NCBI GenBank assembly: GCA_020740775.1
Contig: JAHEWK010000017.1
Span: forward strand, 868,001 to 932,000
DNA: 64,000 nt
DNA from: Ilyonectria destructans
Lineage: Eukaryota > Ascomycota > Sordariomycetes > Hypocreales > Nectriaceae
Direction of reading: 5' to 3'
Under the pieces are notes generated by a model that was not told where the DNA came from, made no database searches, and saw only the letters and a program-made list of their open reading frames with translations. Both the position numbers and the translations under genes were made by a program. This document shows positions 21,187 through 30,860 of the stretch, in pieces. Position 1 is the first letter of the stretch. Each line of letters starts with the position of its first letter.

Positions 21187-21423
21187 TGTTGAATTGGTGG
21201 CATGTTGGAACACCAGGGCTCCAGGGAGTCACATGAGAAACAGGAGATTGTCAGGCGATTCGGAAGGGGCTCGCCGAGCCTTCGGCCGGCTGGCCCGTAT
21301 TAGGAAGAAAAGGAAAGCAAGACCTCCCTGATAAAAAGGGGGGGGGGGGGGGGCTACAGTGAACAGATACACAATACACACACATGTTCAAGGTCATCAT
21401 TTGGTCATACCAGCAATTCGACA
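21187..21423 (+). mobile_element. Solo LTR (TGTTGAATTG family) with GGTCT target duplication
   Basis: A 237-bp LTR starting TGTTGAATTGGTGGC and ending CAATTCGACA, with exact flanking GGTCT repeats (21182-21186, 21424-21428). It contains a run of about 18 G. It is nearly identical to the reverse copy at 14908-15141. Confidence 0.88.
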
Positions 21424-21563
21424 GGTCTACACTAAAGGCCGCTCCCACCAACAAAATAGCACTCCTTGAGCCCCAATCATTATGTCTAGCTATATCCAGG
21501 TGTGCTCCAGCTCGCTGCAAACCAGGGTAAGCTCCTCTTGCATCTACAATAGTTCTTGTGCTA

Positions 21564-22940
21564 CAGTTCCGGGACAAAAGTCTCCGTACAGCCCCACTTT
21601 GCGCGTCAAAGCACGATCGCGTCTCCCAACCCCCTTTCTTTTCCAACCATCTGTTCAAGATGTCCCCAGAACGTCATTTTGGTACTGAAATAACCGCCAA
21701 TCGCCAATATAATCATGAGTTTTCTCCCGAAGTCAGAATGGCTATGCTTGCCAAGTTAGATGATGGCCTAAGTCTGCGCGATGTGGCACGGCAGTTTAAC
21801 ACCACCCACTCATCAGTGCAATACATACGGAATCACTTCACCACTCAGCATACAGTCAAAGATAATAAAAGATCCGGCCGGCCTAATAAAATTACACGAG
21901 CAGAGAGACGATATATCATTTGATTGGCCAAGAAAGACCGAGATATCACTTGGGATGCCCTTAAATCCGAGTCCGGCAGCCGGGTAAGCACCCGTACAAT
22001 CCGCCGCATTGTTCGCCAGTATTGGGCGCATAAATGGAGGGATCTGAAGAGGCCGAATATCACAAAAGATGCATCAAAAGCTAGGATTCATTTTGCACGT
22101 ACTTGGCTGCCGAAGGTAGAAGAATTGACGGAGGTATGTTGTGTTGAAATTTCACCTCTGGATAAGCTAACATATATCAAGGTTATATTTTCCGACGAAA
22201 CTTCTGTGCAGTCTCAATCAAGCAACCCAACGCCTGGCACTTCCGGCTTCCTGAAGAGAAATACAATACGAAATTTATCAATCAGGAGGTGTATGTTAAA
22301 GCACCATTTTCCCTTATATTTTGGGCAGCAATTTGGAAATTACACGGGACCTGTATTATTGAGATGATATGAGATCCAGACGCTCCCAGAGGCGGGTTTT
22401 CAGCTTGGTTATACCAGCTTGCACTTGAGAAAGGACTACTTCCTCATCTTGATGGCTCTCGAAAATTTCAGCAAGATAACGCACGTATTCATACAGCTAG
22501 AAGCACTCGAAGTTGGATGACATCCCACGGGCTTGAGTGCATTGACTGGCCTCCTTTCTCTCCAGACTTAAACCCAATTGAGCATGTTTGGAGAATGCTC
22601 AAGGCGAAATTACACTTGCGGCACCCTCATATAATACACCTGAAAGATAACGAGGCAGATAGAGCAGAGTTGGCAAGATGCGTCCAAGATACGTGGGCAG
22701 TCTTAGACCAGGAGCAGATTTCGAAGCTAATTGAGTCTATGCCGCGCCGTTTACGAGCTGTTATCCGGGCAAGGGGTTGGTATAAAAAATATTAAATGCT
22801 AATATCAGGGCTATATAATTTGCTAATATTCTTTTACTTTGTATTTTAATTGAATTTGTTATTGCATTTTGAAGTTGGTTGTATTGAATGTGGTGGTGGT
22901 GGGTGTGCGGGGCTGTACGGAGACTTTTGTCCTGTAACTG
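21564..22940 (+). mobile_element. Decayed Tc1/mariner element, 1377 bp
   Basis: Terminal inverted repeats of 32 bp (21564-21595 and 22909-22940) share GGACAAAAGTCTCCGTACAG and differ at about three positions near the outer end. TA flanks both sides (21562-21563, 22941-22942). It carries a broken transposase and has inserted into a minus-strand coiled-coil frame. Confidence 0.85.
21660..22795 (+). pseudogene. Tc1/mariner transposase (DD34E), broken
   Basis: It starts at ATG (MSPERHFG). A helix-turn-helix region (LSLRDVARQFNTTHSSVQYI) is followed by an in-frame TGA at 21921-21923; the frame resumes directly (WDALKSESGSRVSTRTIRRI) and reaches FSDETSV, the first catalytic Asp. A frameshift after that moves the rest into another frame (seen clearly from 22517): QQDNARIHTA holds the second Asp and SPDLNPIEHVW the Glu, 34 residues apart. 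The end ARGWYKKY is typical of the family. At least one nonsense codon and one frameshift make it non-functional. Confidence 0.85.
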
Positions 22941-22942
22941 TA

Positions 22943-23030
22943 CCTGGGCCGTCGTCCTAGTGACTTCCTCAGCCATCCGGTCCCTAAGCTTTATGAACTC
23001 TAGCTGAAACTCTGCCTTTGTGATTTCCAT
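22943..23030 (-). pseudogene. Coiled-coil protein fragment split by the mariner insertion
   Basis: On the minus strand, MEITKAEFQLEFIKLRDRMA and EEVTRTTAQ read up to the transposon, and the frame appears to continue beyond it (VAQELL, near 21561). The segment is charged and heptad-like. It could come from a retroelement Gag or another coiled-coil protein; no family is recognised. Confidence 0.35.
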
Positions 23031-23038
23031 TTTCTTAT

Positions 23039-23904
23039 TGAAGTCTTGGTCCAGGAGTTGTTTCAGGCTTTAGATCGCCTCGGTCATTCTGTCGGCCGCC
23101 TTAGGCATAACCCTTTTCTTGGCTCGATTGTTACTCGGCACCCCCTCGCTGCTCTCCTCCTCCTCCCATCCTAAATTTATATCACGTCCTTATTGCTCAT
23201 ATTCCATTACCCTCGTCGTTCGAGCTCTTTTGCGCTGGGGATGATGATGTCCCTCTTTCGGAACATCTGCATTAAACATCTGCTAAAGGCGTGAATCTCC
23301 GCCAAGCGGCTACTAGGTATTCTAAAAGATATAAAGATGATCAAAAATGAGATAGTGTTACAGCGATAATCGAAATCAGTTGTCTTCCCCCGTATACAGT
23401 TGTTCCGGTGTCGATCTTTGTGGATTATCCTAGCTGAAGGGCCATCTCTGTCGGTCCCAATTTCAACCCGCCTTGACGCACAGGCCTCGAGTCATCGGTC
23501 CTCTCGGGCCCCCAGTCCCAACAGCTACGCCTCTCTCCGCCCGATCCCGTTCTGGCTAATGGAGCTTCGGCCGAGTACAGACTACTGCTGAGGCCAGGTT
23601 TCCTGCAATGCAAGTAACTGTTTTAGGAGATGAGGGTATTGCAGTAGTGCTGCGCTATTACTTTCATTTTACTACCATCGCATGTGTGTGCCCAAAGAAT
23701 CGACCTGCATCGTGGGCCAACAGCAACACAACCGGGCTATCTTTTGATGCTCTTCTGGTCCCGCTTTTCATTAGTTATATTACTGCTTTCGGACCTGGAT
23801 CGCGACGGTAGGAAACTCCACACGCAGCTACCAACTTGGAGCATCTCCGACAATATCCAACCACACTCCGAGACCCCTGAGGCTTACAAGCCCTGTTGTC
23901 TTGC
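23039..23904. other. No supported gene
   Basis: Short frames only, no recognised domain. The right end grades into the region duplicated upstream of both bZIP copies. Confidence 0.35.
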
Positions 23905-24506
23905 AGGCAGAAAGATGCCGAGTCTCAACCTCGCTTCCTTATGGAGAAAGTCTAGTTGCCGCTCGATGTGTTGGTCCTGGTTTTCTGCCTTAGCCCCAGG
24001 GTCCGGCCAGGCCTTTGACCATTGAGCCTGGCGTCACACTGTGGCCGTGGTACCTGATGGCTCGCCGAACTGCCATGCATATTTGATCATCCCACCTCGC
24101 TCAATTCGCCATCTTCGATCCAGCTGTTGGACTTTTCCGCTGAAGCACTTCGTGGTTTGTTTTTGTTTTTAATCATCAGGTGGTTTGCTTCCGTACTGAA
24201 CCCAGAAACAATACGTACATCTTTGGCTTTCCCAATCACCCTTCAGCTCAGCCTGATCAAGGCACCGCTATCTCACTGCAGTGACGAACGAAGCAAGGAG
24301 GAGGCCCGCCGGTACCTGTGCGCTCCACGTTTTGCAGCAAACTCGCAGCCTTGTCGAGCCCGTTCTTACCCGCCCCATCTGCTACTTCGCGGACAGTATC
24401 AACCTGGCTTCAAGAAAAGTATCCATCGTGGCAACATGGCTTTCAACCCGCAATAAACCAAGTCGCCGATGCTTCTTTTTTTGACGAGGTAATCAGCGCC
24501 TCGTCA
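23905..24506 (+). repeat. Duplicated 5' region of the bZIP gene, start codon lost
   Basis: It aligns by eye with 2955-3700: GCAGAAAGATG near the start, then ATGCCATGCATATTTGAT, then the first coding exon. At the position of the ATG of copy 1 (CTCGATGGCAGCC at 3503-3515), copy 2 reads CTCGCAGCC, so the ATG is deleted. The frame downstream is open but has no ATG before 24507. Confidence 0.6.
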
Positions 24507-25439
24507 ATGTCGACCAAGATGGATTTCTATTTTTCTCCATGCTCCTCCCGACAAGTTACAGAGGTGAAGATACTTGAGGAATATGAGCCTCCGAAAGCCG
24601 GCTTGCTGGCTGTAGAGAGTGAGCAGAAACCACCTTGCCAACCCCAAAGCCGACCAAAACCCCAAAACTTCACAGCCAAATTGGAAGATGATGTCGCAAA
24701 ACTAATCGCGGATGAATTGACAAGAAAGAAACATAATAGGAAGCCTAAAGGCGCGCGCAAAGGGTCCTCAAAAGCGCCAGAATTAGAGGACTCTGATAGT
24801 AAAGCCCATCCTGGGGATCCCCACCGACAACGAATTCTTAAGCGCAATAGAATTACTTCTATGAAGTGTCGTCTGCGAAAACGGGATGAAGCATTCGCAC
24901 TTGCCTTCCATAAGCAAGCCATAGAGGACCAAAACAGGAACTTGTCGTCAATCTGGAATCAGCTTACAGCCGAGATCTATGAATTGAAGACCCAGCTGCT
25001 GCGCCACACCGACTGCAACTGCACCCTCATCCAGAAATATATTGCCTATGAGGCTACAAAGTCCGTCGATCAACTCCTTCGCTGTCCATCGCCCACCCAG
25101 TCCAATATAGCGCCTTTAATTGGATATCAACAGGGCTCAAGTGGAAGCGGAGCAAGCGTCAGCAATTCATATAGTATCTGTACCCCTGATATGGAGACTA
25201 TTCTGCCTACATGGACCGATCCATCTCAGCAGGACGCGGGCTCACCGGAAGTGGGGTTGAATATGTTTGACATGGTACTGGAATCGACCCAACAGAAACC
25301 TGTCCCAGTGTCGTGTCAAGCAATTTCGAGCATTCCGTCAATGCATGAATATTGCTATCAGAGGACCAGCGTCAGCACGGGACCCCAGCTTCAGCTACCG
25401 GACGGTGTAATTTGGGGATCGCAATGGGAATTTCAATAG
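24507..25439 (+). CDS. bZIP transcription factor, ATF/CREB type, copy 2 (possibly N-terminally truncated)
   Basis: From the first in-frame ATG (24507) it encodes 310 residues; the same frame is open further upstream but starts only at GTG. The basic region KRNRITSMKCRLRKRDE and zipper, followed by LLRHTDCNC-x-LIQKYIAYEA, match copy 1 at 3506-4669, as does the C-terminus (TWTDPSQQD, FDMVLEST, WGSQWEFQ). The usual Ala-Ala of the basic region is Ser-Met here, a notable change at a DNA-contacting position. It may be a functional shorter factor, a competitor of copy 1, or a young pseudogene. No stop or frameshift occurs in the body, which suggests selection until recently. Confidence 0.65.
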   Translation: MSTKMDFYFSPCSSRQVTEVKILEEYEPPKAGLLAVESEQKPPCQPQSRPKPQNFTAKLEDDVAKLIADELTRKKHNRKPKGARKGSSKAPELEDSDSKAHPGDPHRQRILKRNRITSMKCRLRKRDEAFALAFHKQAIEDQNRNLSSIWNQLTAEIYELKTQLLRHTDCNCTLIQKYIAYEATKSVDQLLRCPSPTQSNIAPLIGYQQGSSGSGASVSNSYSICTPDMETILPTWTDPSQQDAGSPEVGLNMFDMVLESTQQKPVPVSCQAISSIPSMHEYCYQRTSVSTGPQLQLPDGVIWGSQWEFQ

Positions 25440-28400
25440 GTTGATTGCGACCTTTTGTGTTATTTTTTTTTAGCAATTCACAGGAAGGCGGTAAAAACAC
25501 AATGAAGCTTGCGCTGTCTTTAGACTCTAGGTGGATGCGATGGTTTGTTATATATAGGCCATTGGCCCTGGGCTGCAGCTTAAACTTAACCCCAAGTCGA
25601 GTCTTTGGCTTAGGTATTAGCAGAGCACGAAACGCAGATGTAGAACCATCCTTCGTGGCCTACAAGGAAGGGCAACTCTACAAGGCCAAGCAATATCAGT
25701 TAGACTTGCTGGTGGTATTCAAGCGGCTGATGTGGACCGTGGAATATATTAGTCGACTTTCAGGGCCTAAAAGTCCAGCGCACCGGCCAAATGTGAGTAT
25801 CCTGCCAGAGACTGCATAAGATCGGGCTTCATTGGCCTAGTGATGAAGTCGCGGCGTCATTGATTCCGAGTCCATCATGAGATCCAACCCAGGAGTGCGT
25901 AGTTTGCTTGGGTTATGTGTCACTTCGATTTCTCGGCGATTGTTTGATTGAGCATATTTCCGGCGTCAGTGACCCGGTGGTCATACCAGCTCGTATTTCG
26001 AGAAATGGCACATTGATATCCTTGGGATTTGTGGTTCTTGTTTCATCTCCTTCTTCTGTAACGTTTGGCACAGCAAAACTGCGCCCTTCTCTTCGGACCG
26101 TCCACACTAGTGTAGGAGAAAGTGTAATTAGGTTGGAATGAAAGCCATTATATTATCAACACGCTCGCTTCTTTATTAGAAGCAACAGGCCGTCATACTC
26201 AGATATGGATTTCTTTCGCAGGGGCTCCAGGATCTGGGGAGACAGTTATATGGCAAAAGTTACACATCGTCTCAATAACAGACCCGGTCGGCCAATAGCC
26301 GCCTTCGTTCCTGTGTACGAGTTTCTATAGAGGAATTCTGGGTAGTTGGCTTTGAGGGGGGTGCATCATCTCACAGTGGAAGCCCTCCTGCAATGACAAC
26401 ACGGAAAGGCGTCGCCGCCTAATCAATGTAATCATGCACATTCCCAACCTCGACGACCAATCTTCCATCAATATCACAGGGCGCAAGTTTCTCGCAGGCG
26501 CCTCTCGAACGTAAACTAGCATGATTTCACCAGTTGCGGAGCAATCACGTCGAGTCACAGCAACAAGATGTCTCTCGGGGAGCAGGCCCTGGGAATCCAA
26601 CCACGACCCACCCACGCCACATCGCCGGTGAGTTTCATCCCGAACTTGGGTGTCGATCCAAGGTTTCGTCACCGGAATGTTCCGATCCATCCTAGATGTC
26701 ACTGCGGCGTACCAAGGCAGCTGATGGGCGATCGGCACACGGGACAGGTCAGGGGCAGGGGCAGATCATGGCTGCTCGAGGCTTCCGAAGGGGGGTCCAA
26801 GCAGACTTAGCAGAGGGCAAGCACGACCTGTCACCTCCACTGACCGTAAAAGTGGAAGGAGGGGATGGGAGCTCTTGTCACATGGGTACGCCGTAGACTC
26901 TAAGACCAAGCCACAACTGTTCGATATTGGCCCTAGTTGTCTGCCGACTTCAACGGAGAGGGCTTTGCGCCGGCCTACCACCCAGCCACTCGACGCCCAC
27001 CCAAGAGCCTGACGCGGCCGGAACCACATGGGACAGCCCAAGCACCCGATCCCCGGCACGAAAGCGGCCAATCAGCGCCACGACACCCCTTAATCCACTG
27101 GAATGCGCCGAGAGGGAAATGGACAGGTTTGACAGGGTGACGCATAACGCCTAAGATGGTCCGAGCGCTGCCATGATTGGGATGGATCCGATGCTCTCAC
27201 CCCCTCGCACACCCGGTTTCTGGGGAGAAAAGTGAGCTTGCCGGCCCAGAGTCACAAAACTGACCTGTTCTTTCGAGGTCTGCCTTCGGCCTGCAGGGGA
27301 TGTGGCTGCTTCGCCCTTACTTATTTGACCAAACGGGTTAGGCGTTCGCAACTTTCTCCCTAAATGGAAAGAAATGGTCGCTATCGATAGTGGATGAGAG
27401 GGACAGGCTGGTCAACAGCCACTTTACATCTGTATGTGCATACGGAGTAGGACGATGTAGATCATTTCAAGCCAGAGTGGCCATTTCTACGCAATTCAAA
27501 GAGCCTAATAAAGTAACCTGCAAATATCATCATCACTCCGTGGTGCGGTTATGTTTGGTAACCGCAAACACAAATTGTCGCTGCATAGGGTAACACCTCA
27601 AGAAGCAAGTTCACTCACCAACCATTATTTGAATATCATGATTAAACGCTCTCCCTGCTTCTCAATCACTTCCACATCGTTTCACTCTTTTCAGTCACTC
27701 ACGGGACATGGGCTATCGCTAGGACCCCTCAGATGCCGGTCCTCCTCCCCTCCTGTTTCCCCCCGTCTCTATTGGCTATTTACGTACGGCTTGTGTGGGG
27801 ATGGAGAACTGGAGCGGGCGGATTCAGAAACAGGCATACACACAGACACACATGCTTAGGTCCAGAACGAGAGACACGGAGAGCAAGAGAGGAAGCAAGG
27901 TTGAGAAAATGGATGGTGGGCTATCAATTGTGACAACTGATGGAGCAAAGCTTCCGGTTGAGCTGGCTCGGTCCATATCATCACATCCTCGACGTCTTGG
28001 TCTCAAGCTGGTCGAGGAGAGAGTTGACACGTCGTTCACCGCAGGAGCATCACGAGCTTCAGCCATATGGACCCTGAGCGGCGTGGTGTAGCACGTGTCG
28101 GTATCCAAATCTGAGGACAAACAAACCCTGCAACAGAAAACGGTCTCGGGGACGCTGTGGACCGTACCCTGAACACCGACTCGGGCATGCAGCCCTGATC
28201 ACTGCCTCTGCTGTGCGACATTCCCGAGGGGCCTGTGCCCACTGTGTGGCTGCTAAGTAAGGTAATTATGGTTGCATATCTCCATCATGCAACAGATTGT
28301 GAGGTTGACAGCAACGACTCCGGAGCCTGTAAGGCAAAATGCCAGATTCCTGGCCTAACCTTCTTTAGGCAAGCAGACAATGGATCATAGCTGCGTTTCT

Positions 28401-28733
28401 AGGAGGGGCGATGGCTGAGGATGCATTAGCCCCTCCGAGCGAGAATGCCCCTCTCCGTGTCTCTCTCGCTCGAGGACGAGATTCTGTTGATCAACTTGAA
28501 GACAATACAAACACATACATCAACGCCATGTGTGTGTGTGACCCCACCAGGCTAGTTGTGTGTCAGGAGCACTCGCTGAGCCCTCTCTGTCTGCCACTCT
28601 ACTATTTCTATATCACACCGCCCTCTCTCCCCAATTGTGATCCGATCCAACCAAACCAAACTACTGCTCACATTCGTCTCAGTTGCCACCTCAGTTCAAT
28701 CTGTACCTGTGCTGTCTTCGTCCTCCTCCCGCC
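25440..28733. other. Gene-poor stretch, no supported gene
   Basis: Frames such as 25908-26141 (plus) and 26325-26738 (minus) have no recognisable domain or splice pattern. I see no inverted-repeat element. The last 200 bp before 28734 are pyrimidine-rich and suit a promoter and leader for the next gene. Confidence 0.4.
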
Positions 28734-30230
28734 ATGGGTAGCCTCACCAAGCAGCCACGCCGGCTGTTCAATCCCAAGCTGGTCCTCGAGCACTTCCTTA
28801 AGGGCGACACTACGTGCCTATATGCTGAAAGTAGCTCACGAAAGAGACCCCGTCAAGGCTTCAGATCCGAGACCAGGGGATCAGTCGGATCCAGTGGCTC
28901 TTCATCTGGACTTATTGACAACCAACCCAAATCTGGGACTCCCCACGAGGACGACTACCAGCGCCACGAAACCTCCGACGAGACCTGGGGCATCTTTAAG
29001 CCTGGTCTAGGAGAAACCAAAGAAGATATCAAGCCCCTCCTCCAGAAGAAGCAATACCCGGCCTTTCTGTCCCCTGCCGAGCTTCAATCACTAGAACAAC
29101 CATCCCCACCCCCAAACAAAGCACTTCCTGAAATCCCCACACAGACTCAACCCCAAACAACACCACAAGGGGTACCCCGAGAGGTAGAGGATCGTGTAGT
29201 CCATTTGGATCCTCAGGACACTCGACCCCAGGCCCGAAAAGCCGGGGGAGCCTACTCACCCTTCCCAAAACTTGTCGTTTTCCCTCCAAGGACTACATCC
29301 ATTACACCTTCATCGCGGCGCTCTCAGGAGACACACAAGCTCCTGCAACCACCTCGCCAAAATACCGCCGCCACTAATCAAGCTCATCAACATATCACTA
29401 AGCTCTATGACCACCTATCTAGGGTGAAAGAGCAGCCTATTGAGGAGCTCAATGAGGAAGCCATTCAGGAACTCCTCGAACAGGTTATTAGGAACCCTCC
29501 AGCTCAAAAATTCGTTACGGGCTCTTGTGGTGGAAATTTCTTCCGTCCTCTCGATGAGGTCATTACGCGTACCGAGGTCAAGGTTGCCCGGCCTTTGCCT
29601 AGAAGCCCTCCAGGTTCGGCTCTTTCCTTGCCCCCCGCGGGGTGCGACTGGGGTGAAAATACTCCCATCCTCTCTTGGCCCTCCTCACCAAGGGACCTTC
29701 GACCTAAAGCATCCCCAGAGAACCCCCCTAAGGCCGCTACTCCTGCCTGTCGACCTACTTTAGCAGCTCCAGAGGTCCGTCCCAAAACTGCTCGTAATCA
29801 TGACCGTCGACCGACGGGAGCACCTCTTGAGTCCGGTACGAAGACCAGCTCCCTTGCAAGTCAACCAACGGCAACTTCAAAGGCCTGTCCCAAAAGTTCA
29901 CCTCGTGAGAGGCTAGTCTCTATTGCCTCAACGGCGAATCGATCCACCGCCCACCTTGCTATCCCTAGCTCGGAACCTCGTCTTGTGCTTACCAAGAAGT
30001 CGGCCCCCAATCTTCGAAGAGCGGCCAAACTCGACCCTCTTCAACTTCCCCCACTTCCTCAGCCTCCTCGGCCCGATACCACCATGCGCTCTTACTTTGA
30101 CCACAACAACGACGAAAAGTATAGACTCTTTGGCTTCGTCCGCATACATAGACGCGGAAGCAGCGAAGACTATAGATCGGGCAAGAAGAAGTCTTTGAGC
30201 TTCAGATGGCTCCGTTCCAATACCGACTGA
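28734..30230 (+). CDS. Hypothetical protein, long disordered Pro/Ser-rich
   Basis: 498 residues from an ATG in strong context (GCCATGG), single exon. I do not recognise the family. The N-terminus (MGSLTKQPRRLFNPKLVLEH) is followed by a low-complexity Ser/Pro/Thr-rich body. One more ordered segment lies at about residues 225-285, with predicted helices (ITKLYDHLSRVKEQPIEELN, then EEAIQELLEQV). The C-terminus is basic. No signal peptide or membrane span is seen. A scaffold-like or nuclear role is possible but unsupported. The long open frame in a decayed region argues it is real. Confidence 0.6.
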   Translation: MGSLTKQPRRLFNPKLVLEHFLKGDTTCLYAESSSRKRPRQGFRSETRGSVGSSGSSSGLIDNQPKSGTPHEDDYQRHETSDETWGIFKPGLGETKEDIKPLLQKKQYPAFLSPAELQSLEQPSPPPNKALPEIPTQTQPQTTPQGVPREVEDRVVHLDPQDTRPQARKAGGAYSPFPKLVVFPPRTTSITPSSRRSQETHKLLQPPRQNTAATNQAHQHITKLYDHLSRVKEQPIEELNEEAIQELLEQVIRNPPAQKFVTGSCGGNFFRPLDEVITRTEVKVARPLPRSPPGSALSLPPAGCDWGENTPILSWPSSPRDLRPKASPENPPKAATPACRPTLAAPEVRPKTARNHDRRPTGAPLESGTKTSSLASQPTATSKACPKSSPRERLVSIASTANRSTAHLAIPSSEPRLVLTKKSAPNLRRAAKLDPLQLPPLPQPPRPDTTMRSYFDHNNDEKYRLFGFVRIHRRGSSEDYRSGKKKSLSFRWLRSNTD

Positions 30231-30422
30231 GCATCAACCTCATCCCGCGGATAATCCTCACCTCGCGGATCATCCCTACCTTGTAGGATCCGCCTGTCCT
30301 CCTGGTGTCGCCAAGCGTTGACGATGTCTACATCCGACCGGTTCTGTATACTGAGCGAGGACGGAATTTCTGAAACAACAGCAACTTATGGTACCTAGAA
30401 TCCTCTTCGAAGGGTCAATTGA

Positions 30423-30560
30423 ACAGCCTTACTCAGTAATGTACGATGGAAGTGCGCCGCATTTCCACTTCTGCACCAATCACAGCCCTTAGATCTCTAC
30501 CCCTCATTTCGTTTCCAGAAATGCGGCGCACTTCCATCGTGCATTACTGAGTAGGCTGTT
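30423..30560. mobile_element. Hairpin MITE-like element
   Basis: Two arms of about 45 bp (left 30423-30468, right about 30516-30560) are near-perfect inverted copies containing CGATGGAAGTGCGCCGCATT, with about two differences, separated by about 47 bp. Ends read ACAGCC..GGCTGT. No target duplication is evident. If transcribed it would fold into a strong hairpin RNA. Confidence 0.65.
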
Positions 30561-30860
30561 AATATATTATATATAGCAATATAGCAGTATAGTATATTGT
30601 AGTCACTGTATTTACTGCTTAATCTTTTGCTGATATAGTCTTTTGCTATAGTAGTTACTAGATAATTATCTTAAGAATCTTAGTACTCTGGATTCTTATT
30701 ATATTAAAGAAAAAAAACTATAGCTAACTCTATATTAAAATATAATAAGTAAGATATTAGCTATCTTAAGAGATATTAATTATTTAGTTAAATTATTACT
30801 ATAGCTAGATAGTTTATTAGTAGAAATAGTATTTAGTATAAATTATATTTATCTAAAGAG
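30561..30860. repeat. AT-rich, RIP-like block
   Basis: About 300 bp almost devoid of CpG and dense in TA steps (TATATTATATATAGC style), sharply bounded by normal-composition DNA. This is the expected product of repeat-induced point mutation on an old repeat in ascomycetes, although an AT-rich insertion of other origin is possible. Confidence 0.55.
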
